DNA of 64,000 bases, from positions 7,788,001 through 7,852,000 of the forward strand of contig NZ_CP029425.2 in assembly GCF_002278135.3 (NCBI RefSeq), given 5' to 3'. The notes under the pieces were generated by a model that saw only the letters and a list, made by a program, of their open reading frames with translations, had not been told where the DNA came from and ran no database searches. Shown in pieces: positions 25,130 to 33,593 of this stretch. Position 1 is the stretch's first letter; the number at the start of each line of letters is the position of its first letter. The DNA is from Bradyrhizobium ottawaense (GTDB lineage Bacteria; Pseudomonadota; Alphaproteobacteria; Rhizobiales; Xanthobacteraceae). Position numbers and translations under genes: made by a program.

Positions 25130-26149
25130 ATGAGCGCTGCAGAAGAAGTCGTTGCAGAAGGCCACCAGGCGGTCGAGGCCGTTCCGAAGCGGGCCATGAC
25201 GCTGGGCACCGGCACCTCGCTGGTGGTGCTCGCGGCGCTCTTGATCGTGCCGATGTTCGTCAAGAACTTCGTCATCTTCCAGATGACGATGCTCCTGATC
25301 TACGGGCTCGCCGTGCTGGCGCTGAACATCCTGACCGGCGGCTCCGGCCAGTTCTCGCTCGGCCAGAGCGCCTTCTACGCCGTCGGCGCCTATACGTCGG
25401 CGGTGCTGATGGAGCACGCCAACATCAACTACGCGCTGACCATTCCGATCTCCGCCGTGGTCTGCTTCGGCTTCGGGTACCTATTCGGCAAACCGGCGCT
25501 GCGGCTGTCGGGCGTCTATCTCGCGCTCGCGACCTTCGCACTCGCGACCGCGATGCCGCAACTGCTGAAGCTGAACTTCCTGGAACACTGGACCGGCGGC
25601 GTGCAGGGCCTCGTCGTCACCAAGCCGGATGCGCCGTTCGGCCTGCCGATGTCGCAGGACACGTGGCTGTACTACTTCACGCTCATCGTCACGATCGCGA
25701 TCTACATGCTCTCGGTGAACCTGTTGCGCTCGAGGTCGGGCCGCGCCTTCATGGCGATCCGCGACAACGAGATCGCGGCGTCCTCGATGGGTGTCAACGT
25801 CGCACTCTACAAGACGCTGGCTTTCGGCGTGTCGGCGGCGATCACGGGCATTGCCGGGTCGCTCGGCGCCATCGCGGTGCAGTTCGTGGCCCCCGACAGC
25901 TACACCATCACGCTCGCGATCTCGCTGTTCCTCGGCATGGTGGTCGGCGGCGTCGGCTGGCTGCCCGGCTCGTTCGTCGGTGCGGCCTTCATCATCTTCG
26001 TGCCGAACATGGCGGAGAGCATCTCCAAGGGCCTCTCCGGCGCGGTGTTCGGTGTGCTGCTGTTCCTCGTCATCTACCTCGTGCCGCACGGCGCAAGGCA
26101 GATCGCGATCATTGGCCAGCAACTCGTCGGCAAGCTCAAAAAGAACTGA
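25130..26149 (+). CDS. ABC transporter permease, LivM type
   Basis: Second permease, 339 residues, LivM type: LLIYGLAVLALNILTGGSGQFSLGQSAFYAVGAYT (about 55-90) is the hallmark, followed by RSGRAFMAIRDNEIAASSMGV, the coupling loop. A 30-residue hydrophilic N-terminus (SAAEEVVAEGHQAVEAVPKR) precedes the first membrane segment. The ATG at 25130 follows the LivH stop by 2 bp. It completes a four-gene transporter core without its own embedded binding protein. Confidence 0.93.
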   Translation: MSAAEEVVAEGHQAVEAVPKRAMTLGTGTSLVVLAALLIVPMFVKNFVIFQMTMLLIYGLAVLALNILTGGSGQFSLGQSAFYAVGAYTSAVLMEHANINYALTIPISAVVCFGFGYLFGKPALRLSGVYLALATFALATAMPQLLKLNFLEHWTGGVQGLVVTKPDAPFGLPMSQDTWLYYFTLIVTIAIYMLSVNLLRSRSGRAFMAIRDNEIAASSMGVNVALYKTLAFGVSAAITGIAGSLGAIAVQFVAPDSYTITLAISLFLGMVVGGVGWLPGSFVGAAFIIFVPNMAESISKGLSGAVFGVLLFLVIYLVPHGARQIAIIGQQLVGKLKKN

Positions 26150-26179
26150 AGTCCCGTTAAATTAAGCAAGGAGACCGAA

Positions 26180-27415
26180 TTGCATTTTGGAAGAACACTG
26201 CGAGCCGCCGCGCTGGTCACGGCAACGGCGGCCATCACTCTCACCTCCGGCGCGGCACTCGCCCAAAAGAAATACGACACCGGCGCAAGTGACACCGAGA
26301 TCAAGGTCGGCAACATCATGCCGTACAGCGGTCCGGCGTCGGCCTATGGCATCATCGGCAAGACCGAAGAAGCCTATTTCAAGATGATCAACGACAAGGG
26401 CGGCATCAACGGCCGCAAGATCAACTTCGTCACCTATGACGACGGCTATTCGCCGCCGAAGGCAGTCGAGCAGGTCCGCAAGCTGGTCGAGAGCGACGAG
26501 GTGCTGGCCGTGTTCAATCCGCTCGGCACACCCTCGAACAGCGCGATCCAGAAGTACCTCAACGCCAAGAAAATCCCGCAGCTCTTCGTCGCCACCGGCG
26601 CCACCAAGTGGAACGATCCGAAGAACTTCCCCTGGACCATCGGCTGGCAGCCCTCCTACCAGAGCGAAGCCCAGATCTACGCGAAATGGCTGATGAAGGA
26701 GAAGCCCGACGCCAAGGTCGCGATCCTCTATCAGAACGACGATTTCGGCAAAGACTACCTCAAGGGCACCAAGGACGGTCTCGGCGCCAAGGGCGCGTCC
26801 ATGATCATCATGGAAGAGAGCTATGAGGTGTCCGAGCCGTCGATCGACGGCCATATCGTCAAGATCAAGGCCGCCAATCCCGACGTGCTGCTGATCTATG
26901 CGACGCCCAAATTCGCGGCGCAGACCATCAAGAAGACGGCCGAGCTCAGCTGGAAGCCGCTCCAGATCCTCACCAACGTCTCGATCTCGGTGGGCAGCGT
27001 GATGAAGCCCGCCGGCTTCGAGAATGCACAGGGCGTGCTGTCGGCGGCCTATGCCAAGGACTCCACCGATCCGCAGTGGGCCAACGACCCCGGCATGAAG
27101 AAGTGGAACGAGTTCGTCGACAAGTACATGCCGGGTGCCGACAAGTCCGACACCAGCATGGTCTATGGCTACGGCGCGGCCTCGACCCTGGCCAAGGTCC
27201 TGGAGATGTGTGGTGACGATCTCACCCGCGCCAATCTCATGAAGCAGGCGGCTTCGCTGAAGGATTTTGCGCCGGATACGCTCCTGCCCGGCGTCAAGAT
27301 CAACACCAGCGCTACCGACTTCGCCCCGATTGCGCAGCTGCAGATGCAGCGCTTCAAGGGTGAGAAGTGGGAACTGTTCGGCGAGATCATCAGCGGCGAC
27401 GTCGCCTCCGAGTGA
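26180..27415 (+). CDS. ABC transporter substrate-binding protein (tandem copy 1)
   Basis: Periplasmic binding protein of the LivJ/LivK-like family, 411 residues. Sec signal peptide at the N-terminus (RTLRAAALVTATAAITL, cleavage near ALAQ-KK). Mature start KKYDTGASDTEIKVGNIMPY. Motifs shared with the next two genes: YSGPASAYGIIGKTEEAYF, GGINGRKINFVTYDDGYSPP, QNDDFGKDYLKG. The start is TTG at 26180 with AAGGAG 8 bp upstream. It is followed by its own strong terminator. In R. palustris, homologous tandem binding proteins next to pim genes were reported to bind fatty or dicarboxylic acids (from memory). Confidence 0.9.
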   Translation: MHFGRTLRAAALVTATAAITLTSGAALAQKKYDTGASDTEIKVGNIMPYSGPASAYGIIGKTEEAYFKMINDKGGINGRKINFVTYDDGYSPPKAVEQVRKLVESDEVLAVFNPLGTPSNSAIQKYLNAKKIPQLFVATGATKWNDPKNFPWTIGWQPSYQSEAQIYAKWLMKEKPDAKVAILYQNDDFGKDYLKGTKDGLGAKGASMIIMEESYEVSEPSIDGHIVKIKAANPDVLLIYATPKFAAQTIKKTAELSWKPLQILTNVSISVGSVMKPAGFENAQGVLSAAYAKDSTDPQWANDPGMKKWNEFVDKYMPGADKSDTSMVYGYGAASTLAKVLEMCGDDLTRANLMKQAASLKDFAPDTLLPGVKINTSATDFAPIAQLQMQRFKGEKWELFGEIISGDVASE

Positions 27416-27445
27416 CACGCTGACGCAATAGTCCGGCCCTCGAGA

Positions 27446-27477
27446 AGCCCCCGCGAGCGATCGCGGGGGCTTTTTGT
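27446..27477 (+). terminator. Rho-independent terminator after binding protein 1
   Basis: Perfect 11-bp stem AGCCCCCGCGA / TCGCGGGGGCT with a GCGA loop, followed by TTTTTGTT. Confidence 0.88.
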
Positions 27478-27536
27478 TGACGGCAGGCGCCAATCTTGTT
27501 CAATGCGGCGCCGATCCAACTCGGGGCAGGAGAACA

Positions 27537-28763
27537 ATGTCCGCCGTTCGTTTTCAGGTTGCGGCCCTCTGGACCGGGCTCGCTTTGTGCACTGCGATGA
27601 GCAGCCCGGCACTGGCGCAGAAGAAGTACGACAGCGGCGCATCCGATACCGAGATCAGAATAGGCAACATCATGCCCTATAGCGGCCCGGCCTCGGCCTA
27701 CGCCGCGATCGGCAAGGCCGAGGAAGCCTATTTCCGCAAGGTCAATGCCGAGGGCGGCATCAACGGGCGCAAGATCAAGTTCATCTCCTATGACGACGCC
27801 TATTCGCCGCCGAAGACGGTGGAGCAGGCGCGCAAGCTGGTCGAGAGCGACGGGGTGCTGCTGATCTTCGGCTCGCTCGGCACGTCCACCAACGGCGCCA
27901 TCCGCAAATACATGAACGAGAAGAAGGTGCCGCAATTGTTCGTGGCGAGCGGCGCCTCGAAGTGGAACGATCCCAGGCAATATCCCTGGACCATGGGCTG
28001 GCAGCCCAGCTACGCGAGCGAGGCGCGGATCTACGCCAAATACATCATGAAGGAGAAGCCGGACGGCAAGATCGGCGTGCTCTACCAGAACGACGATTTC
28101 GGCAAGGATTATCTGAAGGGGCTAAAGGATGGCCTCGGGCCCAAGGCCTCGATGATCGTGCTGGAAGAGGCCTACGACACGTCGGAGCCCGCCATCGACG
28201 AGCACGTCGTGAAGCTGAAGGCCTCGGGCGCCGACGTGTTCATCAGCATCACCACGCCGAAATTCGCCGCGCAGGCGATCAAGAAGGCGGCGGAGATCAA
28301 CTGGCATCCGGTCCACATCGTCTCCAACGTCTCGGCCTCCGTCGGCGGCGTGATCGAGCCGGCGGGCCTGGAGATCTCGCAAGGCCTGCTGTCGGCGAGC
28401 TACACCAAGGACGGCTCCGATCCGCAGTGGAATGCCGACGACGGCATGAAGAAATTCTATAACTTCCTCGCGCAATATGATCCCAAGGCCAACAAGCTCG
28501 ATGCCGGCGTCGTGTTCGGCTATGCCGCCGCGCAGACCATGGTCAAAGTGCTGCAGATGTGCGGCGACGACCTCACCCGCGAGAACGTCATGAGGCAGGC
28601 AGCCTCCTTGAAGGATTTCGAGCCCGACACGCTGCTGCCCGGCATCAGGATCAACACGGCGCCGGACAATTTCGCCCCGATCGAGCAGTTGCAGATGATG
28701 CGTTTCAAGGGCCGGAAATGGGAGCTGTTCGGCGACATCATCTCGAGCGAGATGGGCCACTGA
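27537..28763 (+). CDS. ABC transporter substrate-binding protein (tandem copy 2)
   Basis: Paralogue of the genes on both sides, 408 residues. Signal peptide ending SSPALAQ, mature KKYDSGASDTEIRIGNIMPY. It keeps the fold motifs (YSGPASAYAAIGKAEEAYF, YDDAYSPPKTVEQARKLVES, LYQNDDFGKDYLKGLKDGLG) but differs where a ligand site may lie, for example FGSLGTSTNGAIRKYMNEKK against FNPLGTPSNSAIQKYLNAKK in copy 1. ATG chosen at 27537, with GGGGCAGGAGAACA upstream. It has a separate terminator, so the copies can be expressed independently. Confidence 0.9.
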   Translation: MSAVRFQVAALWTGLALCTAMSSPALAQKKYDSGASDTEIRIGNIMPYSGPASAYAAIGKAEEAYFRKVNAEGGINGRKIKFISYDDAYSPPKTVEQARKLVESDGVLLIFGSLGTSTNGAIRKYMNEKKVPQLFVASGASKWNDPRQYPWTMGWQPSYASEARIYAKYIMKEKPDGKIGVLYQNDDFGKDYLKGLKDGLGPKASMIVLEEAYDTSEPAIDEHVVKLKASGADVFISITTPKFAAQAIKKAAEINWHPVHIVSNVSASVGGVIEPAGLEISQGLLSASYTKDGSDPQWNADDGMKKFYNFLAQYDPKANKLDAGVVFGYAAAQTMVKVLQMCGDDLTRENVMRQAASLKDFEPDTLLPGIRINTAPDNFAPIEQLQMMRFKGRKWELFGDIISSEMGH

Positions 28764-28868
28764 AGCGGCGCAACCCAAAATCGCTCCAGATTGGTTAAAC
28801 AACTCAAGACAGCCGGACCTTCTCGCAGTCGCACACGAGAGCCGGCCGTCCCTGACTACTAAAGACGC

Positions 28869-28901
28869 AGCCCCCGCGACGCCGTCCCGGGGGCTTTCTG
28901 T
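28869..28901 (+). terminator. Rho-independent terminator after binding protein 2
   Basis: Stem AGCCCCCG / CGGGGGCT around a short loop, followed by TTTCTGTT. Nearly the same sequence as the terminator of copy 1, consistent with duplication of gene and terminator together. Confidence 0.8.
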
Positions 28902-29001
28902 TGAAGGCATCAGCCAAATCGTATTGAATTGCGGCAGCGTCGCCAAGAAAATCGAGACAAGAAAAGGGGCGCATACACACCAAGAAAATAGGGAGATAGG
29001 A

Positions 29002-30231
29002 ATGCCCGCTGTCACCGGCAAACTTGCAGCCGCATCGCTGGCGCTTGCGCTCATTGCGGCCTCGGCCTCCACCGCATCGGCCCAGAAGAAATACGATACC
29101 GGCGCGACCGATACGGAGATCAAGATCGGCAACATCATGCCCTACAGCGGACCGGCCTCCGCCTACGGCATCATCGGGCGGACCGAAGCCGCCTATTTCA
29201 AGAAGATCAACGAAGAGGGCGGCATCAACGGCCGCAAGATCAATTTCGTCTCCTACGACGACGCCTATTCGCCGCCGAAGACGGTGGAGCAGGCACGCAA
29301 GCTGGTCGAGAGCGACGAGGTTCTGCTGATCTTCAATTCACTCGGCACGCCGCCGAACTCGGCCATTCAGAAATACATGAACTCGAAGAAGGTGCCGCAG
29401 CTGTTCGTCGCGACCGGCGCCACCAAATGGAATGATCCGCAGAACTTCCCCTGGACCATGGGCTGGCAGCCCAATTACCAGAGCGAGACGCAGATCTACG
29501 CGAAATACATCCTGAAGGAGATGCCGAATGCCAAGATCGGCGTGCTCTACCAGAACGACGATTACGGCAAGGACTACCTGAAGGGCCTGAAAGACGGGCT
29601 CGGCGCCAAGGCCGCGAGCATGATCGTGCTGGAGGAAAGCTACGAGACCTCCGAGCCGACGATCGACAATCACATCGTGAAGATGAAGGCGACCGGCGCC
29701 GACATCTTCATCAACATCACCACACCGAAGTTCGCGGCACAGGCGATCAAGAAGATCTCCGAAATCGGCTGGAAGCCGACCCACTTCCTCAACAACGTCT
29801 CGGCCTCGGTCGGCAGCGTAATCAAGCCCGCCGGCTTCGAGAATTCGCAGGACATCATTTCGGCTGCCTACCTGAAGGACGTGTCGGATCCTCAGTGGAA
29901 GGACGACGCCGGCATGAAGGGTTTCCTGGAGTTCATGACGAAATACTTCCCTGAAGGTGACAAGCTCGACGGCGGCACCATCGTCGGTTACGGCGTGGCG
30001 CAGACGCTGGTGGAAGTGCTGAAGAAGTGCGGCGACAATCTCACGCGCGAAAACGTCATGAAGCAGGCGGCGAGCCTGAAGGACTTCCGCACCGAGGTGC
30101 TGCTGCCCGGCATCAAGATCAACACCGGCGCGAACGACTTCGCACCGATCAGCTCGCTTCAGCTCATGAGGTTCAAGGGCGAGAAGTGGGATCTGTTCGG
30201 CGACGTCATCAGCGCTGACGCCGGCGGCTAG
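29002..30231 (+). CDS. ABC transporter substrate-binding protein (tandem copy 3)
   Basis: Third paralogue, 409 residues. Signal peptide KLAAASLALALIAASASTASAQ, mature KKYDTGATDTEIKIGNIMPY. Pocket-region string FNSLGTPPNSAIQKYMNSKK is closer to copy 1. I chose the ATG at 29002 after AGGGAGATAGG; the longer frame to 28924 has no signal-peptide logic. Ends with its own terminator at 30261. All three probably feed the permease/ATPase complex encoded just upstream, with different ligand preference. Confidence 0.9.
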   Translation: MPAVTGKLAAASLALALIAASASTASAQKKYDTGATDTEIKIGNIMPYSGPASAYGIIGRTEAAYFKKINEEGGINGRKINFVSYDDAYSPPKTVEQARKLVESDEVLLIFNSLGTPPNSAIQKYMNSKKVPQLFVATGATKWNDPQNFPWTMGWQPNYQSETQIYAKYILKEMPNAKIGVLYQNDDYGKDYLKGLKDGLGAKAASMIVLEESYETSEPTIDNHIVKMKATGADIFINITTPKFAAQAIKKISEIGWKPTHFLNNVSASVGSVIKPAGFENSQDIISAAYLKDVSDPQWKDDAGMKGFLEFMTKYFPEGDKLDGGTIVGYGVAQTLVEVLKKCGDNLTRENVMKQAASLKDFRTEVLLPGIKINTGANDFAPISSLQLMRFKGEKWDLFGDVISADAGG

Positions 30232-30260
30232 CCTCCAGCTGGATCGCAGTGTTCAAAAGG

Positions 30261-30293
30261 GCCCTCCGCGAAATCATCGCGGAGGGCTTCTTG
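30261..30293 (+). terminator. Rho-independent terminator after binding protein 3
   Basis: Perfect 10-bp stem GCCCTCCGCG / CGCGGAGGGC with a 7-base loop AAATCAT, followed by TTCTTGC. Confidence 0.85.
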
Positions 30294-30429
30294 CTACGCG
30301 GCGATTATGATCACGCGATTGCATATTCGAATGATGACACAGCCGGCTTACGCTTTGGCCGCCGATGCGCTAGGCAGGTGAACGGCGGCGTGTGTCGCCA
30401 GTTTGTTCCGTCTGCCGAAGGCCATCGTC

Positions 30430-31713
30430 ATGACCGACCGCCGTCCCCTGCTCCGCGCGCTCTACGACGCCGCCGTTGCCGCTGCCCATCCCAATGTGGT
30501 GCTGGCGCCGCATTTGGGGCCCGCGCCAAGAGGACGCGTGATCTGCCTCGCCGCCGGCAAGGGCGCGGGCGCCATGGCCGCGGCAGCCGAACGGCATTAT
30601 CTCGACACGCTCAAGCTGGCGCCGGAGCGGCTCGTCGGCATCGCCACCACGCGCCATGGCTACGGCGTGCCGACGCGCCGCATCCGCGTGGTCGAGGCCG
30701 GGCATCCCGTGCCGGATGAGGCTGGCCTCAAGGGCGCGGCCGACACGCTCGCGCTCGCAGGCGAGGCCGGGCCGGACGATCTGCTCCTGGTGCTGCTCAC
30801 CGGCGGCGGCTCGGCGAACTGGATCGCGCCCAGCGACGGTATCAGCTTCGCGCAGAAACAGGCGGTCAACAAGGCGCTGCTACGCTCGGGCGCGCCGATC
30901 GGTGAGATGAACGTCGTGCGCAAACACCTGTCGCGAATCAAGGGCGGACGCCTTGCGCGTGCCGGCAAGAACGCCGCCCAGATCGTGACGCTCGCGATCT
31001 CCGACGTGCCGCATGACGACGCTTCCGCGATCGCCTCCGGCCCGACCGTGCCCGATCCGACCACGTTGGCCGATGCGCGCGCCATCGTCGCGAAATACAA
31101 GCTCGACATCGACGATGCCGTGCGCCGCGCGCTCGACGATCCCGCCAACGAAAGCTGCAAGCCCGGCGATGCCGCCTTTTCGCGCGCGCATTTCGAATTG
31201 ATCGCGCGGCCCAAGCAGTCGCTCGACGCCGCGGTGAAGCTCGCGCGCGAATCCGGTTACGAGACCATCGACCTCGGCGCCGATCTCGAAGGCGAGGCGC
31301 GCGAGGTCGCCGCCGCTCACGCCAGCCTGGCGCTGCAAGCGCGCGCGCAAGGCAAGCGCCTCGCGATCCTCTCCGGCGGCGAGCTCACCGTCACGGTGCG
31401 CGGCAATGGACGTGGCGGGCCGAACCAGGAATACGCGTTGGCGCTCGCCGCTCTGCTCAAGGACACGCCTGACATCTCGGCGCTGGCCGGCGACACCGAC
31501 GGCGCCGACGGCGGCGCCGGCAACCCCACCGACCCCGCCGGCGCGCTGATCGACGCGACGACGTTCGCAAAGATGAAGGCGCAGGGGCTTCAGCCGCAAG
31601 CGTACCTGGACAACAACGACGCCACGACGTTCTTCGAGGCGACCGGCGACCTGCTGCTGCCGGGCCCGACGCTGACCAACGTGAACGACATCAGGGTGAT
31701 TTTGGTGGATTGA
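30430..31713 (+). CDS. Glycerate kinase, type 2 (TtuD/MOFRL family)
   Basis: Phosphorylates D-glycerate to 2-phosphoglycerate; older annotations call this family hydroxypyruvate reductase TtuD. 427 residues: N-terminal DUF4147 domain (CLAAGKGAGAMAAAAERHY about 41-59; GGGSANWIAPSDGIS near 130; ISDVPHDDASAIASGPTVPD near 190) and C-terminal MOFRL domain (SGGELTVTVRGNGRGGPNQEYALA near 315; DTDGADGGAGNPTDPAGALID near 355). ATG at 30430; an in-frame TTG lies nine codons before. Neighbours do not link it to one pathway; glyoxylate/serine metabolism is inferred from the family. Confidence 0.9.
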   Translation: MTDRRPLLRALYDAAVAAAHPNVVLAPHLGPAPRGRVICLAAGKGAGAMAAAAERHYLDTLKLAPERLVGIATTRHGYGVPTRRIRVVEAGHPVPDEAGLKGAADTLALAGEAGPDDLLLVLLTGGGSANWIAPSDGISFAQKQAVNKALLRSGAPIGEMNVVRKHLSRIKGGRLARAGKNAAQIVTLAISDVPHDDASAIASGPTVPDPTTLADARAIVAKYKLDIDDAVRRALDDPANESCKPGDAAFSRAHFELIARPKQSLDAAVKLARESGYETIDLGADLEGEAREVAAAHASLALQARAQGKRLAILSGGELTVTVRGNGRGGPNQEYALALAALLKDTPDISALAGDTDGADGGAGNPTDPAGALIDATTFAKMKAQGLQPQAYLDNNDATTFFEATGDLLLPGPTLTNVNDIRVILVD

Positions 31714-31731
31714 GGCTGAGATTTCTCCCCC

Positions 31732-31814
31732 GTCATGGCCGGGCTTGACCCGGCCATCCACGCCTTCCCTCGCTGCCCAAAAACGTGGACACCGGGCCAA
31801 GCCTGGGCATGACG
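31732..31814. repeat. Short palindromic repeat, R2-like
   Basis: GTCATGGCCGGGCTTGACCC at the left and GGGCCAAGCCTGGGCATGAC at the right form imperfect arms around ATCCACG / CGTGGA. Lies between the convergent glycerate kinase and MarR genes. Confidence 0.7.
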
Positions 31815-31832
31815 CGGACGTAGAGCGCCGCC

Positions 31833-32369
31833 TCAGAACTCGTTCGCGACCTTCGCCAGCATCGCGATCAGGGCTTCGCGGTTGGCCTGCCCGAGCAACT
31901 CGTTCAGCCGGGCCTCGTGCTTGGTGGCGACCAGCTTCTTGGCGCGGGCCAGCACCGCCTTGCCCTTGTCGGTCAGCACTAGGATGTGCGAGCGGCGGTC
32001 GTTGGTGGAGCGGATCCGCGCGCAAAGGTCGCGGCTCTCGAGATTGTCGAGCATGGCCACGAAGTTCGGCCTGAGGATGCCGAGGGTGGAGGCGATCTCG
32101 GTCTGGTTACGGCCGGGATTCTTCTCGACCAGCAGCAGCACGGAGAACTGCGCCGGCGTGAGCTGGAGCGAGGCCATGCAGCGCAGGAAGTTCTCGAACA
32201 CCTTGAGCTGCGCCCGCTTCAGCACATAGCCGAGCTGTTCCGAGAGCTCGCCGAGCTGGAGCGCTTCGCCAGCAGCCCCCTGGCCTTGCGCCTCGGCCGC
32301 GTCCTTGCGGCCCTTGGCCGAGTCGGCAGGCTTTTCGGAGGACTTTTCAGCGGCTTTGGAAACGGTCAT
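31833..32369 (-). CDS. couR: MarR family regulator, CouR-like
   Basis: 178 residues. The first ~40 are low-complexity and charged (KAAEKSSEKPADSAKGRKDA). The MarR winged HTH follows: LQLTPAQFSVLLLVEKNPGRNQTEIASTLGILRPNFVAMLDNLESRDLCARIRSTNDRRSHILVLTDKG, with the wing DRRSH. It is divergent from a Liv-type transporter and near coumarate-CoA genes, the same setting as R. palustris CouR, a repressor released by p-coumaroyl-CoA (recalled from literature). A matching 15-bp motif precedes three transcription units here. The symbol rests on context and family, not on a search. Confidence 0.75.
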   Translation of the reverse strand: MTVSKAAEKSSEKPADSAKGRKDAAEAQGQGAAGEALQLGELSEQLGYVLKRAQLKVFENFLRCMASLQLTPAQFSVLLLVEKNPGRNQTEIASTLGILRPNFVAMLDNLESRDLCARIRSTNDRRSHILVLTDKGKAVLARAKKLVATKHEARLNELLGQANREALIAMLAKVANEF

Positions 32370-32423
32370 CGCCTCGTGCTCGTAATCCCGCTAAATTCGG
32401 GAGGGATCGTTCCCGCCCTTGAT

Positions 32424-32460
32424 GTTATATTTGATAATTGTTATGGACCATATCAAATAT
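32424..32460. promoter_or_regulatory. CouR-type operator A, couR/ABC divergent promoter
   Basis: GTTATATTTGATAAT (32424-32438) fits the pattern GTTATAYNNNATAAY also found at 39932-39946 (minus) and 43893-43907. Overlapping it, ATATTTGATA (32427-32436) and TATCAAATAT (32451-32460) are a perfect 10-bp inverted repeat. The region is AT-rich against a GC-rich background and lies between the two divergent starts. Confidence 0.65.
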
Positions 32461-32545
32461 CGCATGCGTTTTTCAATGGCTGTGAGCGGACCGTCCACCG
32501 CGATCGAGGGGACCGGTCCGTAATCTTTAGGGGGAGCGTCCGGTC

Positions 32546-33586
32546 TTGAATACCACCATCATGCTGTTCCTGGTGCAGGACGGCATCACCAATGGCGCGA
32601 TCTATGCGCTGCTCGGCCTGGCGCTGGTGCTGGTGTTCGCCGTCACCCGCGTCATCCTCATTCCCCAGGGCGAATTCGTCACCTATGGCGCGCTGACCTA
32701 CGCCTCGCTGGCCGCAGGCCAGATGCCGGGCACGGCAAAGCTCGCGCTGGCGCTCGGCATCGGCGCTTTCGCCTTCGACCTGTTCGTCGCGCGCAAGGCG
32801 CTGCACGGCCGCCTGATCGTGCGCAGCGCCCTCACCAATATCGTGCTGCCAGCCATCGTGCTGGCGCTGACGGTTTACTTCGCAGCCCAGAAGCCGCCGG
32901 TCGCGGTCTCGATCGCGCTGTCGCTGATGATCGTGGCGATGATCGGCCTCTATCTCTACCGCGTCGCATTCCAGCCGCTGGCACACACCTCCGTGCTGGT
33001 GCTGCTGATCGCATCCGTGGGCGTCCATCTGGCACTGCAGGGCCTCGGCCTGCTGTTCTTCGGCGCCGAAGGCCAGCGCGGACCTGCCGTGCTGTCCGGC
33101 GCGTTCACCGCGGGCTCGCTGCGCTTCACCGGCCAGAGCCTCACCGTCTACGGCATCACCATCGCCTTCATCGTCGCCCTCTGGCTGTTCTTCGGCCTGA
33201 CACTCTACGGCAAGGCGCTGCGCGCAACCGCCGTGAACCGGTTAGGGGCGCGGCTCGTCGGCATCCGCACCACGCTGTCGGGGCAGATCGCTTTTCTGCT
33301 GGCATCCGTCATCGGGGCGTTGTCGGGCATCATGATCGTGCCGATCACGACGCTCTACTATGACAGCGGCTTCCTGATCGGCCTGAAGGGCTTCGTCGCC
33401 GCCATCATCGGCGGCCTCGTCAGCTACCCCTTAACCGCCGCCGCGGCGCTGGTCGTCGGCCTCGTCGAGGCGTTCTCGTCCTTCTATGCCTCCAACTACA
33501 AGGAGGTGATCGTTTTCATGCTGCTGATCCCCGTGTTGTTGCTGCGCTCGCTCGCCGCGCCCGCCGTCGAAGAAGAGAAGGACTGA
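32546..33586 (+). CDS. ABC transporter permease, LivH type (cou-linked)
   Basis: 346-residue inner-membrane permease: DGITNGAIYALLGLALVLVFAVTRVILIPQGEFVTYGAL is the LivH opening, and the coupling loop is RLVGIRTTLSGQIAFLLASVIGALSG (about 230-260). It has an extra hydrophobic stretch around 90-140 compared with the 292-residue LivH earlier in the window. The start is TTG at 32546 with AGGGGGAGC upstream; an internal ATG is six codons in. First gene of a three-gene unit divergent from the MarR regulator. Confidence 0.88.
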   Translation: MNTTIMLFLVQDGITNGAIYALLGLALVLVFAVTRVILIPQGEFVTYGALTYASLAAGQMPGTAKLALALGIGAFAFDLFVARKALHGRLIVRSALTNIVLPAIVLALTVYFAAQKPPVAVSIALSLMIVAMIGLYLYRVAFQPLAHTSVLVLLIASVGVHLALQGLGLLFFGAEGQRGPAVLSGAFTAGSLRFTGQSLTVYGITIAFIVALWLFFGLTLYGKALRATAVNRLGARLVGIRTTLSGQIAFLLASVIGALSGIMIVPITTLYYDSGFLIGLKGFVAAIIGGLVSYPLTAAAALVVGLVEAFSSFYASNYKEVIVFMLLIPVLLLRSLAAPAVEEEKD

Positions 33587-33593
33587 GGCTGAA

